DNA from: Salegentibacter maritimus
Lineage (GTDB): Bacteria; Bacteroidota; Bacteroidia; Flavobacteriales; Flavobacteriaceae
Reading direction: 5' to 3'
DNA: 64,000 bases
Assembly: GCF_016236915.1 (NCBI RefSeq)
Contig: NZ_JAEHOK010000008.1
Span: forward strand, 107,577-171,576
Shown here piece after piece: positions 19,074 to 27,378 of this stretch. The translations under genes were made by a program, and so were the position numbers. The notes below the pieces were generated by a model. It worked only from the letters and a program-made list of their open reading frames with translations. It had not been told where the DNA came from and made no database searches. Position 1 is the first letter of the stretch. The number at the start of each line of letters is the position of its first letter.

Positions 19074-21179
19074 CTAGGCTTCAGCTTTTCTAAACTTTTC
19101 ACTGATATATAAACTTCCCGCTTGAAGTCGGTCCCAATAAACCGCCATATCATTTCGCACTTCAGAAGACATAATATAGAGCCCTATAATATTTGGAAAA
19201 GACATAGCCAGAATCATCATATCTGAAAAACTAAGCACAGCACCTAAACTGGTTGAAGCTCCTAATACCACAAATAGTAAAAACATAATTTTATAGACCA
19301 TTTCTGACTTTACGCTTTTTCCGAAAAGGTAGGTCCAGGACCTCATTCCGTAATAAGACCAGGAAACCATGGTAGAAAAAGCAAATAAAAATACGGCGAA
19401 GGCAAGCACAGCCGGAAACCAGGAGATTACGCTACCAAAAGCATCAGAGGTAAGTTCTACCCCACCAAGTCCGTTTACTTCGTGCATTCCCGTAAAGATA
19501 AGAACCAGGGCGGTCATAGTACACACCAACATGGTATCAATAAAAGGTTCAACCAGAGAGGTAAAACCATCGGCAATAGGGTTATTGGTTTTAGAAGCAC
19601 TATGTGCAATTGCGGCAGAACCTACTCCTGCTTCACTGGAGAAAGCGGCACGCTGTAAACCAATAATCAAAACTCCTATAAATCCACCTTTCATGGCATC
19701 AGCCGAAAGTGCACCATTATAGATCGCAGAAAAAGCTCCGCCAATGTTTTCGATGTGTGTACCAATTACAATAGAGCAACCAATAATATACACCATGGCC
19801 ATAAAAGGAACTACTTTACCGGTAACCCGGGCAATACTATTAATTCCTCCAATAATAACCACTCCAACCAGAATAGCGAAGAAAACACCAAACCAAAAAC
19901 CATGACCTTCCAGAAAAGGCATTTGTTCTGATACAATTTTAAACGCCTGGTTAGATTGAAGCATATTTCCGCCCCCAAACGAAGCTCCAACTCCCAATAC
20001 TGCAAAAAGACTAGCCAGGAACTTCCCCAGGGTCTTCATATTTCTTTTTTCTAAACCATAGCGTAAATAATTCATGGGGCCACCAAAAATTCGGCCTTCA
20101 CTATTTATAAATCGGTATTTCACCCCCAGGGTACACTCCACAAACTTTAAGGACATAGCAAAAAAGCCGGCTAAAAACATCCAAAAAGTTGCGCCTGCAC
20201 CCCCTAAAGAAATAGCCACGGCTACCCCGGCAATATTTCCAAGCCCAACTGTGGCCGAAACCGCAGTTGCCATAGCTTGAAAGTGCGTAATTGTTCCTGG
20301 TGCGTTTGGATCGTCATATTTTCCTCTGGCCAAATCTATAGAATGTCCAAATCCGCGAATATTTATAAAACCTAACCTAAAAGTGAAAAATATACTTCCA
20401 ATAATTAACCACATTACAATAAACGGAATGGAGTTTTTCTTTTTATCGCCATTTGGGTGTAATAGTGGTTGTGGTTCGGCATAGATTATTTCTGCAAGCA
20501 TATGGGCATCCTGCTCTATAACATCACTGGTACTATTAGGGTCAAAAATAATTTGCCCTTCTTCTACCAAATAATTGAGTTTCCCTTCAACCGGAGATAA
20601 AACAATAATCTCTTCTCCTGCATCGCTTTCAATAATCGCAATTTCATCACCCTCTTTAACCTCACTTTCCTTGTCTAGCAACCATTTTTTTAGGGTATAG
20701 GCTTTTTCATTTGTGGCGTCCCATTGTGGGATGGGAACCTGTTTACTGGGTGTGTAAACTATGGGATCAAAAAGACCCAAAGACGCAAATGGGTCCCAAA
20801 AAAGAATTCCGCCAAGAAAATCTACCGCAGGCTGAACATTACTATTGAATATTTCGGTTATAGATTTTGCCGGAATTGTAAAAGAAGTAGTAAGGGTATT
20901 GTTATTGGCATCGGTCACTTTAACGGTATGCTTCATACCCTCTATAAGACCTGTAGATTTTTTGGCATCTAATGCGGTAGATTGATTAGTCCATTTGTAT
21001 TGGTATGGTGCTTTACCTCCGGTAACTTTAACTTCGGCGATGCCATTATTGATTTCACGGGACGGATTTTCTAAAATCACCTCTATTTCAAATCCCGAAT
21101 TATTTTTTTTGTTTTCCTGTGCGCTGGTAATGGCTGTTAGCATTAAAAATATACTTGTAAAAAGCCATAAATTCCTCAT
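19074..21179 (-). CDS. Alanine/sodium symporter family protein, second paralogue with exported N-terminal modules
   Basis: This 701-residue paralogue of the protein at 13244-15322 has the same order: signal peptide (ending TSAQ), SprB-like repeat (GGKAPYQYKWTN, HTVKVTDANNN), lipoyl-like domain without an acceptor Lys (IIESDAGEEIIVLSP), and AGCS transporter (TAVSATVGLGNIAGVAVAIS). Long stretches of the transporter half are identical to the paralogue, while the N-terminal half has diverged more. It is probably a proton- or sodium-coupled amino-acid importer; the role of the exported modules is unknown. It is transcribed alone, 97 bp downstream of the cysteine synthase-type gene. Confidence 0.88.
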   Translation of the reverse strand: MRNLWLFTSIFLMLTAITSAQENKKNNSGFEIEVILENPSREINNGIAEVKVTGGKAPYQYKWTNQSTALDAKKSTGLIEGMKHTVKVTDANNNTLTTSFTIPAKSITEIFNSNVQPAVDFLGGILFWDPFASLGLFDPIVYTPSKQVPIPQWDATNEKAYTLKKWLLDKESEVKEGDEIAIIESDAGEEIIVLSPVEGKLNYLVEEGQIIFDPNSTSDVIEQDAHMLAEIIYAEPQPLLHPNGDKKKNSIPFIVMWLIIGSIFFTFRLGFINIRGFGHSIDLARGKYDDPNAPGTITHFQAMATAVSATVGLGNIAGVAVAISLGGAGATFWMFLAGFFAMSLKFVECTLGVKYRFINSEGRIFGGPMNYLRYGLEKRNMKTLGKFLASLFAVLGVGASFGGGNMLQSNQAFKIVSEQMPFLEGHGFWFGVFFAILVGVVIIGGINSIARVTGKVVPFMAMVYIIGCSIVIGTHIENIGGAFSAIYNGALSADAMKGGFIGVLIIGLQRAAFSSEAGVGSAAIAHSASKTNNPIADGFTSLVEPFIDTMLVCTMTALVLIFTGMHEVNGLGGVELTSDAFGSVISWFPAVLAFAVFLFAFSTMVSWSYYGMRSWTYLFGKSVKSEMVYKIMFLLFVVLGASTSLGAVLSFSDMMILAMSFPNIIGLYIMSSEVRNDMAVYWDRLQAGSLYISEKFRKAEA

Positions 21180-21276
21180 AAAATAAATCTGTTATATTAG
21201 TATTTAATTTTAAAATATTCTCCCTAACCAAGCCTTCTAATTTATAGGTCACCTAAAATCAGTTAGCTCTCATAGG

Positions 21277-22257
21277 TTAATCTAAAAAGCCTTGTTTTCT
21301 CATCCAATCGTCGTTAAAAATTTTACCTACGTAGCGGCTACCGTGGTCGTGAAATAAAACTACCACCACATCGTCTTTGGTGAAATGTTCTTTTAACTGA
21401 AGTAAACCTTTTGCTGCCGCTCCTGCCGAGTTTCCTAAAAAGAAACCTTCTTCTTCGGCAAGCTTTCTGGTATAAATAGCAGCATCTTTATCGGTTACTT
21501 TGGTAAAACCATCAATTACACTAAAATCTACATTTTTGGGCAAAATATCCTCCCCAATCCCTTCAGTTACGTAGGGATAGATTTCATTTTCATCAAACTC
21601 ACCAGTTTCGTGGTATTTCTTAAAAACCGAGCCGTAGGTATCAATACCCCATACTTTAATATTGGGATTTTTTTCTTTTAAATATTTACCAACCCCAGAG
21701 ATAGTTCCGCCGGTACCAACTCCTACCACAAAATGCGTCACTTTCCCATCGGTTTGTTCCCAAATTTCGGGGCCGGTACTTTCGTAATGCGCTTTGGTAT
21801 TTGCCAGGTTGTCGTATTGATTCACATACCAGGAATTTGGTATTTCTTCGGCCATTCTTTTTGAAGTCGAATAATAAGATCTGGGATCGTCTGGTGCTAC
21901 TTCGGTAGGGCAAACTACTACCTGGCAGCCTACCGCTTTTAAAATATCAATTTTCTCTTTGCTCTGTTTATCAGAAAGCACGCAAATCATTTTATAACCT
22001 TTCACTATGGCAGCAAGTGCGAGCCCCATTCCGGTATTCCCTGAGGTACCTTCAATAATAGTTCCTCCCGGTTTCAATTTCCCGGTAGCTTCAGCTTCTT
22101 CTACCATTTTTACAGCCATACGATCTTTCACCGAATTCCCCGGATTAAAAGTTTCGTATTTAGCCAAAACAAGGGCATCAATCTCTTTAGTAATCTTATT
22201 CATCTTCACCATAGGGGTATTCCCAATGGTTCCCAATATATTATCTACATAGTCCAT
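21277..22257 (-). CDS. PLP-dependent cysteine/cystathionine beta-synthase family enzyme
   Basis: This 326-residue fold-type II PLP enzyme has the PLP lysine K44 in FNPGNSVKDRMA, the phosphate-sensing TSGNTGMG loop (71-78) and the GVGTGGTISGVGKYL cofactor loop. The EGTSGNTGMGLA form and the C-terminal LFHDHGSRYVGKIFNDDW are closer to catalytic domains of cystathionine beta-synthase than to CysK. No CBS regulatory domain follows. It probably replaces a beta-hydroxyl or acetyl group on serine with a thiol, making cysteine or cystathionine; which one cannot be decided from sequence alone. Confidence 0.87.
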   Translation of the reverse strand: MDYVDNILGTIGNTPMVKMNKITKEIDALVLAKYETFNPGNSVKDRMAVKMVEEAEATGKLKPGGTIIEGTSGNTGMGLALAAIVKGYKMICVLSDKQSKEKIDILKAVGCQVVVCPTEVAPDDPRSYYSTSKRMAEEIPNSWYVNQYDNLANTKAHYESTGPEIWEQTDGKVTHFVVGVGTGGTISGVGKYLKEKNPNIKVWGIDTYGSVFKKYHETGEFDENEIYPYVTEGIGEDILPKNVDFSVIDGFTKVTDKDAAIYTRKLAEEEGFFLGNSAGAAAKGLLQLKEHFTKDDVVVVLFHDHGSRYVGKIFNDDWMRKQGFLD

Positions 22258-22337
22258 GTCTCTATTTTTGAATTTGCAAAGGTAAAAAATTGAATCTACT
22301 TCAACAGAAATAGCAAAATCTCTTGATTTTTTAAACT

Positions 22338-23570
22338 TTATTCAAATTTTATGGCTCTGGACGGAGAAATTTTTGAAATTATTACTGAAGGAATAATCAG
22401 CATTAGCATACACAAAACCAGCGTACCTAAATTTACGGCAAAAATATAGTCCCAGTTTAGATATACTGGAACCTCAGTAACATAATAGGTTGCCGGGTTT
22501 AATGGAATTAGTTTAAAATATTTCTGAATTAACAACAGCCCCAGCCCTATTAAATTCCCCCAAAAAAGTCCCTTTACAATAAGATACCCCGCATTGTAAA
22601 GAAAAATTTTTCTAATACTCCAGTCGTTTCCACCCAGTGCTTTTAAAATACCAATCATTTGGGTACGTTCCAAAATTAAAACCAATAAAGCCGTAATCAT
22701 ATTTATTCCCGCCACCAAAATCATAATTCCTATAATTAGCGCAATATTAAAATCGAAAAGTGCGAGCCATTCAAAGATGGAATAATAATTTTGGGTAATG
22801 GTTTGGGTGTCTAAAAACGAGCCTGTGTTTTCATAAACCTCCTGGCCTTTTATATCAATTTCATTAAAATCATCCAGGAAAATCTCAAAATTCCCTACCT
22901 GATTAGCTTCCCAACGATTAAGGCGTTGTATATGGCGAATATCTGCCAATACATACAGCTTATCAAACTCCATAAAACCCGAATCGTAAATTCCGGTAAT
23001 CACAAAGCCACGGGTTAAAGGGCGTTCACTTCCATCCCTTAAAAAGTAGGTGGGTACTTTATCGCCTACACTTAGTTGAAGTCTATTAGCCAGATAAGAA
23101 GAGATAATAACCTCATCATTTAATTTATCTTCAACATTGGGCAGCTCTCCTTCAACCAAAAAGTCTTTAAAATAGCTCCAGTTATAATCGGTTCCTACCC
23201 CTTTTACCACCACCCCTTCAAAGTCGGTTTCAGTTCTAATAATACCAAACTTGGTAGCTACCGCCTGTACATGGGCAATGCCGTCTATGGAATTGAATTC
23301 AGGGTAAAATTCCTGGTTTTTATCTACCGGTGTAAGGGTAACCTGCGAACTATTATTATCGTAATTAGAGATATTGATATGCCCGTTGAACGCGGCAATT
23401 TTATCCCTTATTTTTTCCTGCAAACCAAGGCCTGTGGCAAAAGAAACCAACATCATCACCACTCCAATAGCAATTGCTGCAATTGCTATTTTTATAATAG
23501 GTGCAGAAATACTACTTTTATGATCTTTACCGCCAATTAGGCGTTTAACAACAAAAAATTCAAAATTCAA
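22338..23570 (-). CDS. FtsX/LolE-type ABC transporter permease
   Basis: This 410-residue permease has one N-terminal membrane helix (about 25-48), a large MacB-like periplasmic domain (about 50-265) and three C-terminal spans in an FtsX domain (ILVAGINMITALLVLILERT, MIGILKALGGNDWSIRKIF). It resembles LolC/LolE subunits that move lipoproteins from the inner membrane. No ATPase gene is adjacent. The start is TTG at 23570; no closer ATG gives the conserved MNFEFFVVKRLIGG start. It is divergent from the NamZ gene with only 9 bp between start codons. Confidence 0.82.
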   Translation of the reverse strand: MNFEFFVVKRLIGGKDHKSSISAPIIKIAIAAIAIGVVMMLVSFATGLGLQEKIRDKIAAFNGHINISNYDNNSSQVTLTPVDKNQEFYPEFNSIDGIAHVQAVATKFGIIRTETDFEGVVVKGVGTDYNWSYFKDFLVEGELPNVEDKLNDEVIISSYLANRLQLSVGDKVPTYFLRDGSERPLTRGFVITGIYDSGFMEFDKLYVLADIRHIQRLNRWEANQVGNFEIFLDDFNEIDIKGQEVYENTGSFLDTQTITQNYYSIFEWLALFDFNIALIIGIMILVAGINMITALLVLILERTQMIGILKALGGNDWSIRKIFLYNAGYLIVKGLFWGNLIGLGLLLIQKYFKLIPLNPATYYVTEVPVYLNWDYIFAVNLGTLVLCMLMLIIPSVIISKISPSRAIKFE

Positions 23571-23579
23571 TCTATCACA

Positions 23580-24809
23580 ATGCTTAAAAGGTTATTCAAA
23601 AGTACGTTTTTATTCGCTTTTATAGGTATTCTTTCCTGCGGAAACCAAAATAAGAAAGAGCAAAACTCAAAAGATATTGCAATTACTAATAAAGAAGTTG
23701 AAGATCAGGAAATAATACTGGCAGCCAACCGTACCCAAGCCTATCTTCCACTCCTGGAAGGAAAAAAAGTAGGGATTGTAGGAAACCAAACTTCTATTAT
23801 GAAGAATAAAGAAGGAGGATTTACGCACGTGGTAGATTCGTTACTTGCCCTGGAGGTTAACCTGGTAAAAGGTTTTGCTCCCGAGCACGGTTTTCGCGGC
23901 ACTGCTGATGCCGGAGAAGCAGTAGAAGATGGTAAAGATGCACAAACCGGTCTTCCGGTAATTTCACTTTATGGCGATAACAAAAAGCCAAAAGCCGAAC
24001 AATTAAAAGATCTTGATGTTTTAATTTTTGACCTGCAAGATGTAGGCACAAGATTTTACACCTATATTTCGTCTTTACATTATGTAATGGAAGCCTGTGC
24101 TGAGAATGATGTGGAGCTTATTGTTTTTGATCGCCCTAACCCAAACGGCCATTATATAGATGGACCAATACTGGAAACCGAATTCAAAAGTTTTGTGGGT
24201 ATGCACCCTATTCCTACAGTTCATGGATTAACTATGGGGGAATACGCAAAAATGATAAATGGCGAAAAATGGTTAAAAGAAGGTATTCAATGTAAGCTAA
24301 AGGTAATAGAAATGGAAAATTACGACCACTCCAAAGCTTACGATCTTCCGATAAAACCTTCTCCAAATTTACCCAATGCCCAGGCAATAAACCTATACCC
24401 AAGTTTATGTTTCTTTGAAGGCACCAATGTAAACGCCGGTCGTGGAACCGATAAGCAGTTCCAGGTATTTGGCTCCCCCTATTTAGCTGAAGATTATTTT
24501 GATTTCACCTACACGCCAACATCTAAAGCCGGGGCAAAAAACCCAAAACACTTAGGAAAAAAATGTTATGGAAGAGATCTTAGCGAAATACAACCTATAG
24601 ATAATATAAATTTAGAATGGCTCATTGAAGCTTATCAAAATACCGAAAATAAAGACACATTCTTTAACGCCTTTTTTACCAAACTGGCCGGAACTAAACA
24701 ATTACAGACTCAAATAGAAGAAGGATTATCTGCAGGGAAAATAAGGGAATCCTGGCAAGAAGGATTAGCAAAATTTTCAGAAAAACGAGAAAAATATTTA
24801 CTATATTAA
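23580..24809 (+). CDS. NamZ/DUF1343 exo-beta-N-acetylmuramidase lipoprotein
   Basis: This 409-residue protein has a lipoprotein signal (GILSC, Cys20) and a DUF1343 domain: VGIVGNQTSI, GFAPEHGFRG, DVLIFDLQDVGTRFYTYISS, LIVFDRPNPNG and FEGTNVNAGRGTD. In Bacillus subtilis this family (NamZ) removes terminal MurNAc from peptidoglycan fragments. A role in cell-wall recycling or turnover in the periplasm follows by family. Its start is only 9 bp from that of the divergent permease gene, so its promoter must lie within that gene or overlap it. Confidence 0.87.
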   Translation: MLKRLFKSTFLFAFIGILSCGNQNKKEQNSKDIAITNKEVEDQEIILAANRTQAYLPLLEGKKVGIVGNQTSIMKNKEGGFTHVVDSLLALEVNLVKGFAPEHGFRGTADAGEAVEDGKDAQTGLPVISLYGDNKKPKAEQLKDLDVLIFDLQDVGTRFYTYISSLHYVMEACAENDVELIVFDRPNPNGHYIDGPILETEFKSFVGMHPIPTVHGLTMGEYAKMINGEKWLKEGIQCKLKVIEMENYDHSKAYDLPIKPSPNLPNAQAINLYPSLCFFEGTNVNAGRGTDKQFQVFGSPYLAEDYFDFTYTPTSKAGAKNPKHLGKKCYGRDLSEIQPIDNINLEWLIEAYQNTENKDTFFNAFFTKLAGTKQLQTQIEEGLSAGKIRESWQEGLAKFSEKREKYLLY

Positions 24810-24814
24810 GGTAA

Positions 24815-24920
24815 GATACCTCGTGGTAAATCAACGAGGCATTAAATAGAAACATTTATTATTTCGAGGTAAGCCTCGGAGTCCCGATAATTATCGGGAT
24901 AAATCTCGATTATCGGGTAA
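24815..24920. repeat. Cluster of three short palindromes
   Basis: Three inverted repeats follow one another: CCTCGT/ACGAGG with a 9-nt loop, CGAGG/CCTCG with a 4-nt loop, and the perfect palindrome TCCCGATAATTATCGGGA. The second motif (TTTCGAGGcAAGCCT) recurs near 32940, so this is a dispersed intergenic repeat, perhaps also ending namZ transcription. Confidence 0.6.
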
Positions 24921-24930
24921 ATATTTCATT

Positions 24931-25176
24931 GTGATAAATTTAGATACTTCTGGCTTTTGGGCTTCGGCTTTTATGCTGGCCGTCCTAATGATGGCAGTCT
25001 TAGCTATTGTAAGTTTATTAAGAAAGAACTTAAAAGGAAGGCATCAACTAATTTGGCTACTAATAATTATCTTCTTGCCATTGTTTGGACCAATCTTGTA
25101 TTTTTTAATGATAAAAAGGTACCGAAAAGTAAACCTAGTAAAGAGAAGAGTAGGTTATTTCAGGCAAAAACATTAG
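24931..25176 (+). CDS. Small membrane protein with a PLDc_N-type domain
   Basis: This 81-residue protein has two transmembrane segments (about 11-28 and 39-60) joined by the basic loop RKNLKGRHQLIW, followed by the LPLFGPILYFLMIKRYRK motif. That pattern is the phospholipase D-nuclease N-terminal (PLDc_N) domain, which has no catalytic role by itself. The start is GTG at 24931. It follows the palindrome cluster and converges with the YkgJ-type gene, overlapping it by 4 bp. Function unknown. Confidence 0.65.
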   Translation: MINLDTSGFWASAFMLAVLMMAVLAIVSLLRKNLKGRHQLIWLLIIIFLPLFGPILYFLMIKRYRKVNLVKRRVGYFRQKH

Positions 25177-25667
25177 ACTTTTAGCCTTCTCTTCATCTCC
25201 TCAACAATATTAAAAGCAGCAGGACATATTGCGGTATTTTTTAAGGTAAGATTAGATATTTTATGAAAATCTTTTCGATCTGTATGAGGGAATTCCCGGC
25301 AGGCTTTTGGTCGCACCTCATAGATTAAACAATAATTATCTGCTGCTAAAAATGTACAGGGCACCTGCTGTAACACATAATCTTTATCTTCATCTATACG
25401 CAAATATTGTTCAATAAATTGCTGAGGCTTTAGTTTTAAATGCTTGCTAATGCGTTCTATATCTTTATTGGTAAAAAGAGGGCCGGTAGTTTTACAACAA
25501 TTAGCACAATCCAGGCAATTGGTTCGGGAAAATTCCTCTTCGTGCATTTCCTGCATTTGCCTATCCAGGTTTTTAGGCGGCTTTTTTCTAAGCTTTGCAA
25601 AAAACTTCTTATTTTCCTTATGCTTATCTTTGGCCTTTTCAGGGAGATTTTTCAGGATTTCTTCCAT
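25173..25667 (-). CDS. YkgJ family cysteine-cluster protein
   Basis: This 164-residue protein carries the YkgJ/UPF0153 cysteine cluster: NCLDCANCCKTTGPLFT near residue 54, then CTFLAADNYCLIYEVRPKAC about 50 residues later. The cysteines probably bind a metal or iron-sulphur cluster. The family is widespread and its function is not established. The N-terminal 45 residues are highly charged and Lys-rich. It is divergent from the methyltransferase gene by 35 bp. Confidence 0.85.
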   Translation of the reverse strand: MEEILKNLPEKAKDKHKENKKFFAKLRKKPPKNLDRQMQEMHEEEFSRTNCLDCANCCKTTGPLFTNKDIERISKHLKLKPQQFIEQYLRIDEDKDYVLQQVPCTFLAADNYCLIYEVRPKACREFPHTDRKDFHKISNLTLKNTAICPAAFNIVEEMKRRLKV

Positions 25668-25702
25668 AGGGCAAAGATATAAAACCAGGCAATACCGAAT
25701 TC

Positions 25703-26437
25703 ATGAATCAGGAAACTTCAATAAAAGATATTTTTGGAAAAGCTATCTCGGCTTTTTATCACAAAAAAGATACGACCGACATTACGGTACATTCACCAGA
25801 TTTTGATGATGATGTGATTCCGGTTCCTTATTTGTTTAGGGAGTATGCCGAAATGCCTGCTTTAGAGCAAAAAGCCTTACAACTTTGTACCGGCAATGTT
25901 TTAGATGTAGGTTGTGGAGCAGGAAGCCATTCGATTTATCTTCAGCAAGAAAAAAAATTAAAAGTTACGGCTATCGACACTTCTGCAGGTGCTGTTGAAG
26001 TTTGCCGTCTTCGCGGAATTAAAGATGCACGAAATATTGATTTTTTTGAATTAAAAGATGAAAAATTCGATACCATATTATTACTTATGAATGGTAGCGG
26101 AATTATTGGGAAGTTAAAAAACTTAGATAGATTCTTTAAAAAAGCAAAGCAACTACTTCATACCGGTGGTAAAATACTGCTGGATTCTTCAGATCTCAGT
26201 TATTTATTTGACCGCGATGAAGATGGTGGGATTTGGGTAGATTCCGAAGCGGCTTATTATGGTGAGTTACAATTTAAAGTTTCCTATAAAGGAGAAAGCT
26301 CAAATTACTTTGACTGGCTTTATATAGATTTCCAGACGCTTAACTTTGCCGCCGAAACCAATAATTTTAGTTGCAAGCTTATAAAAAAAGGAAAGCACTT
26401 CGATTATTTAGCTGAATTACAGCCTTTAAATCAATAA
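25703..26437 (+). CDS. Class I SAM-dependent methyltransferase
   Basis: This 244-residue protein has the Rossmann-like methyltransferase core: motif I LDVGCGAGSHSIYL (about 66-79), acidic motif II TAIDTSAGAVEVCR, and motif IV FDTILLLMNGSGII. The C-terminal half may shape a substrate pocket. The substrate (small molecule, protein or nucleic acid) cannot be assigned. It stands alone between the YkgJ gene and the metalloprotease gene. Confidence 0.83.
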   Translation: MNQETSIKDIFGKAISAFYHKKDTTDITVHSPDFDDDVIPVPYLFREYAEMPALEQKALQLCTGNVLDVGCGAGSHSIYLQQEKKLKVTAIDTSAGAVEVCRLRGIKDARNIDFFELKDEKFDTILLLMNGSGIIGKLKNLDRFFKKAKQLLHTGGKILLDSSDLSYLFDRDEDGGIWVDSEAAYYGELQFKVSYKGESSNYFDWLYIDFQTLNFAAETNNFSCKLIKKGKHFDYLAELQPLNQ

Positions 26438-26467
26438 ATTTCTATTTTTACAAAAAAATGCCTTTTA

Positions 26468-27247
26468 ATGTTTAAATATAAATACACACTTCTTTTAATT
26501 TTTATTTCTCTGTTAAGTGTTTCATGCTCTTCAGACAATGCCGAAGATGATGTAACACCGGGAATAGATAAAACCGCAAACTTACAAGGTCTTGGTGATT
26601 CTGCTTCGCAGCTTTTAAGCGACGCTGAATTTACTTCTATGAATATAGAAATTGTATATGTAAACGGATTTGCCCCCAGCCAGGCCGCCCTTGCCAATTT
26701 TAAAAAATTCCTGGAAGAACGTACTTTTAAACCCGATGGAATTAAAATTAACCTGAGAGCAGTTTCATCTTCCGGAAAAGCACCGTTCACTATAGAGGAA
26801 ATTGTAGATATTGAAGAAGAAACCCGCACTGCCTATAATGCAGGAGATGAAATTGCCGTGTATATCTATATAGCCGATGGAAAAAGTGAAAAAGATGAAG
26901 AAAACAAACTAACACTTGGCTCGGCATTTAGAAATACATCCATGGTTTTATATGGTGCCACTATAGACGATTTTGCTTCCAGGCCAAATGCCCCTGTTAA
27001 AAGCGATATTGAATCTGCAGTATTAAATCACGAATTTGGCCATTTATTTGGGCTGGTTGATATTGGTACAGAGCCACAATCTGACCATAAAGACGATGAT
27101 AACGAAGGACATTGCAATGTAGAAGATTGCCTGATGCGTGCTTCTATTGAATTTGGAAGTGGTATTCTAGATGAGATTGAAGGCGGCCGAATTCCTGAAT
27201 TAGGCCCCGAATGTATTAGAGATCTTCAAGCCGCCGGTGGTAGATAA
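26468..27247 (+). CDS. Zinc metalloprotease lipoprotein
   Basis: This 259-residue protein has a lipoprotein signal (LLSVSC, Cys20) and a metalloprotease domain with the zinc motif HEFGHLFGL (H188, E189, H192), a metzincin-type start. The downstream CNVEDCLMRAS carries a Met in a position that could be the Met-turn. It is predicted to be attached to the outer or inner membrane facing the periplasm or outside. The target is unknown. A palindromic repeat follows the stop. Confidence 0.82.
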   Translation: MFKYKYTLLLIFISLLSVSCSSDNAEDDVTPGIDKTANLQGLGDSASQLLSDAEFTSMNIEIVYVNGFAPSQAALANFKKFLEERTFKPDGIKINLRAVSSSGKAPFTIEEIVDIEEETRTAYNAGDEIAVYIYIADGKSEKDEENKLTLGSAFRNTSMVLYGATIDDFASRPNAPVKSDIESAVLNHEFGHLFGLVDIGTEPQSDHKDDDNEGHCNVEDCLMRASIEFGSGILDEIEGGRIPELGPECIRDLQAAGGR

Positions 27248-27265
27248 TTTTACCCTCCCGTCAAG

Positions 27266-27332
27266 CTGAACTTGTTTCAAGCTTTTAAAATGTTTAAAAC
27301 TACAAGTTTCTTAGACGCTGAAACAAGTTCAG
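27266..27332. repeat. Palindromic dispersed repeat between convergent genes
   Basis: Perfect 14-bp inverted repeat CTGAACTTGTTTCA / TGAAACAAGTTCAG, 39 bp apart. The same 14-mer occurs at 32813-32826. It lies between the convergent metalloprotease and recQ genes and could work as a bidirectional terminator. Confidence 0.7.
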
Positions 27333-27378
27333 GGTGAAGATTCTAAAAATCAATAGAACGCTTCTGCTCCTTCAACCT

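Noticed and set aside
26431..26829. A 132-residue minus-strand frame opposite the metalloprotease gene
   Set aside because: It lies wholly against a clear lipoprotein-metalloprotease gene and shows no family features; it is a shadow.
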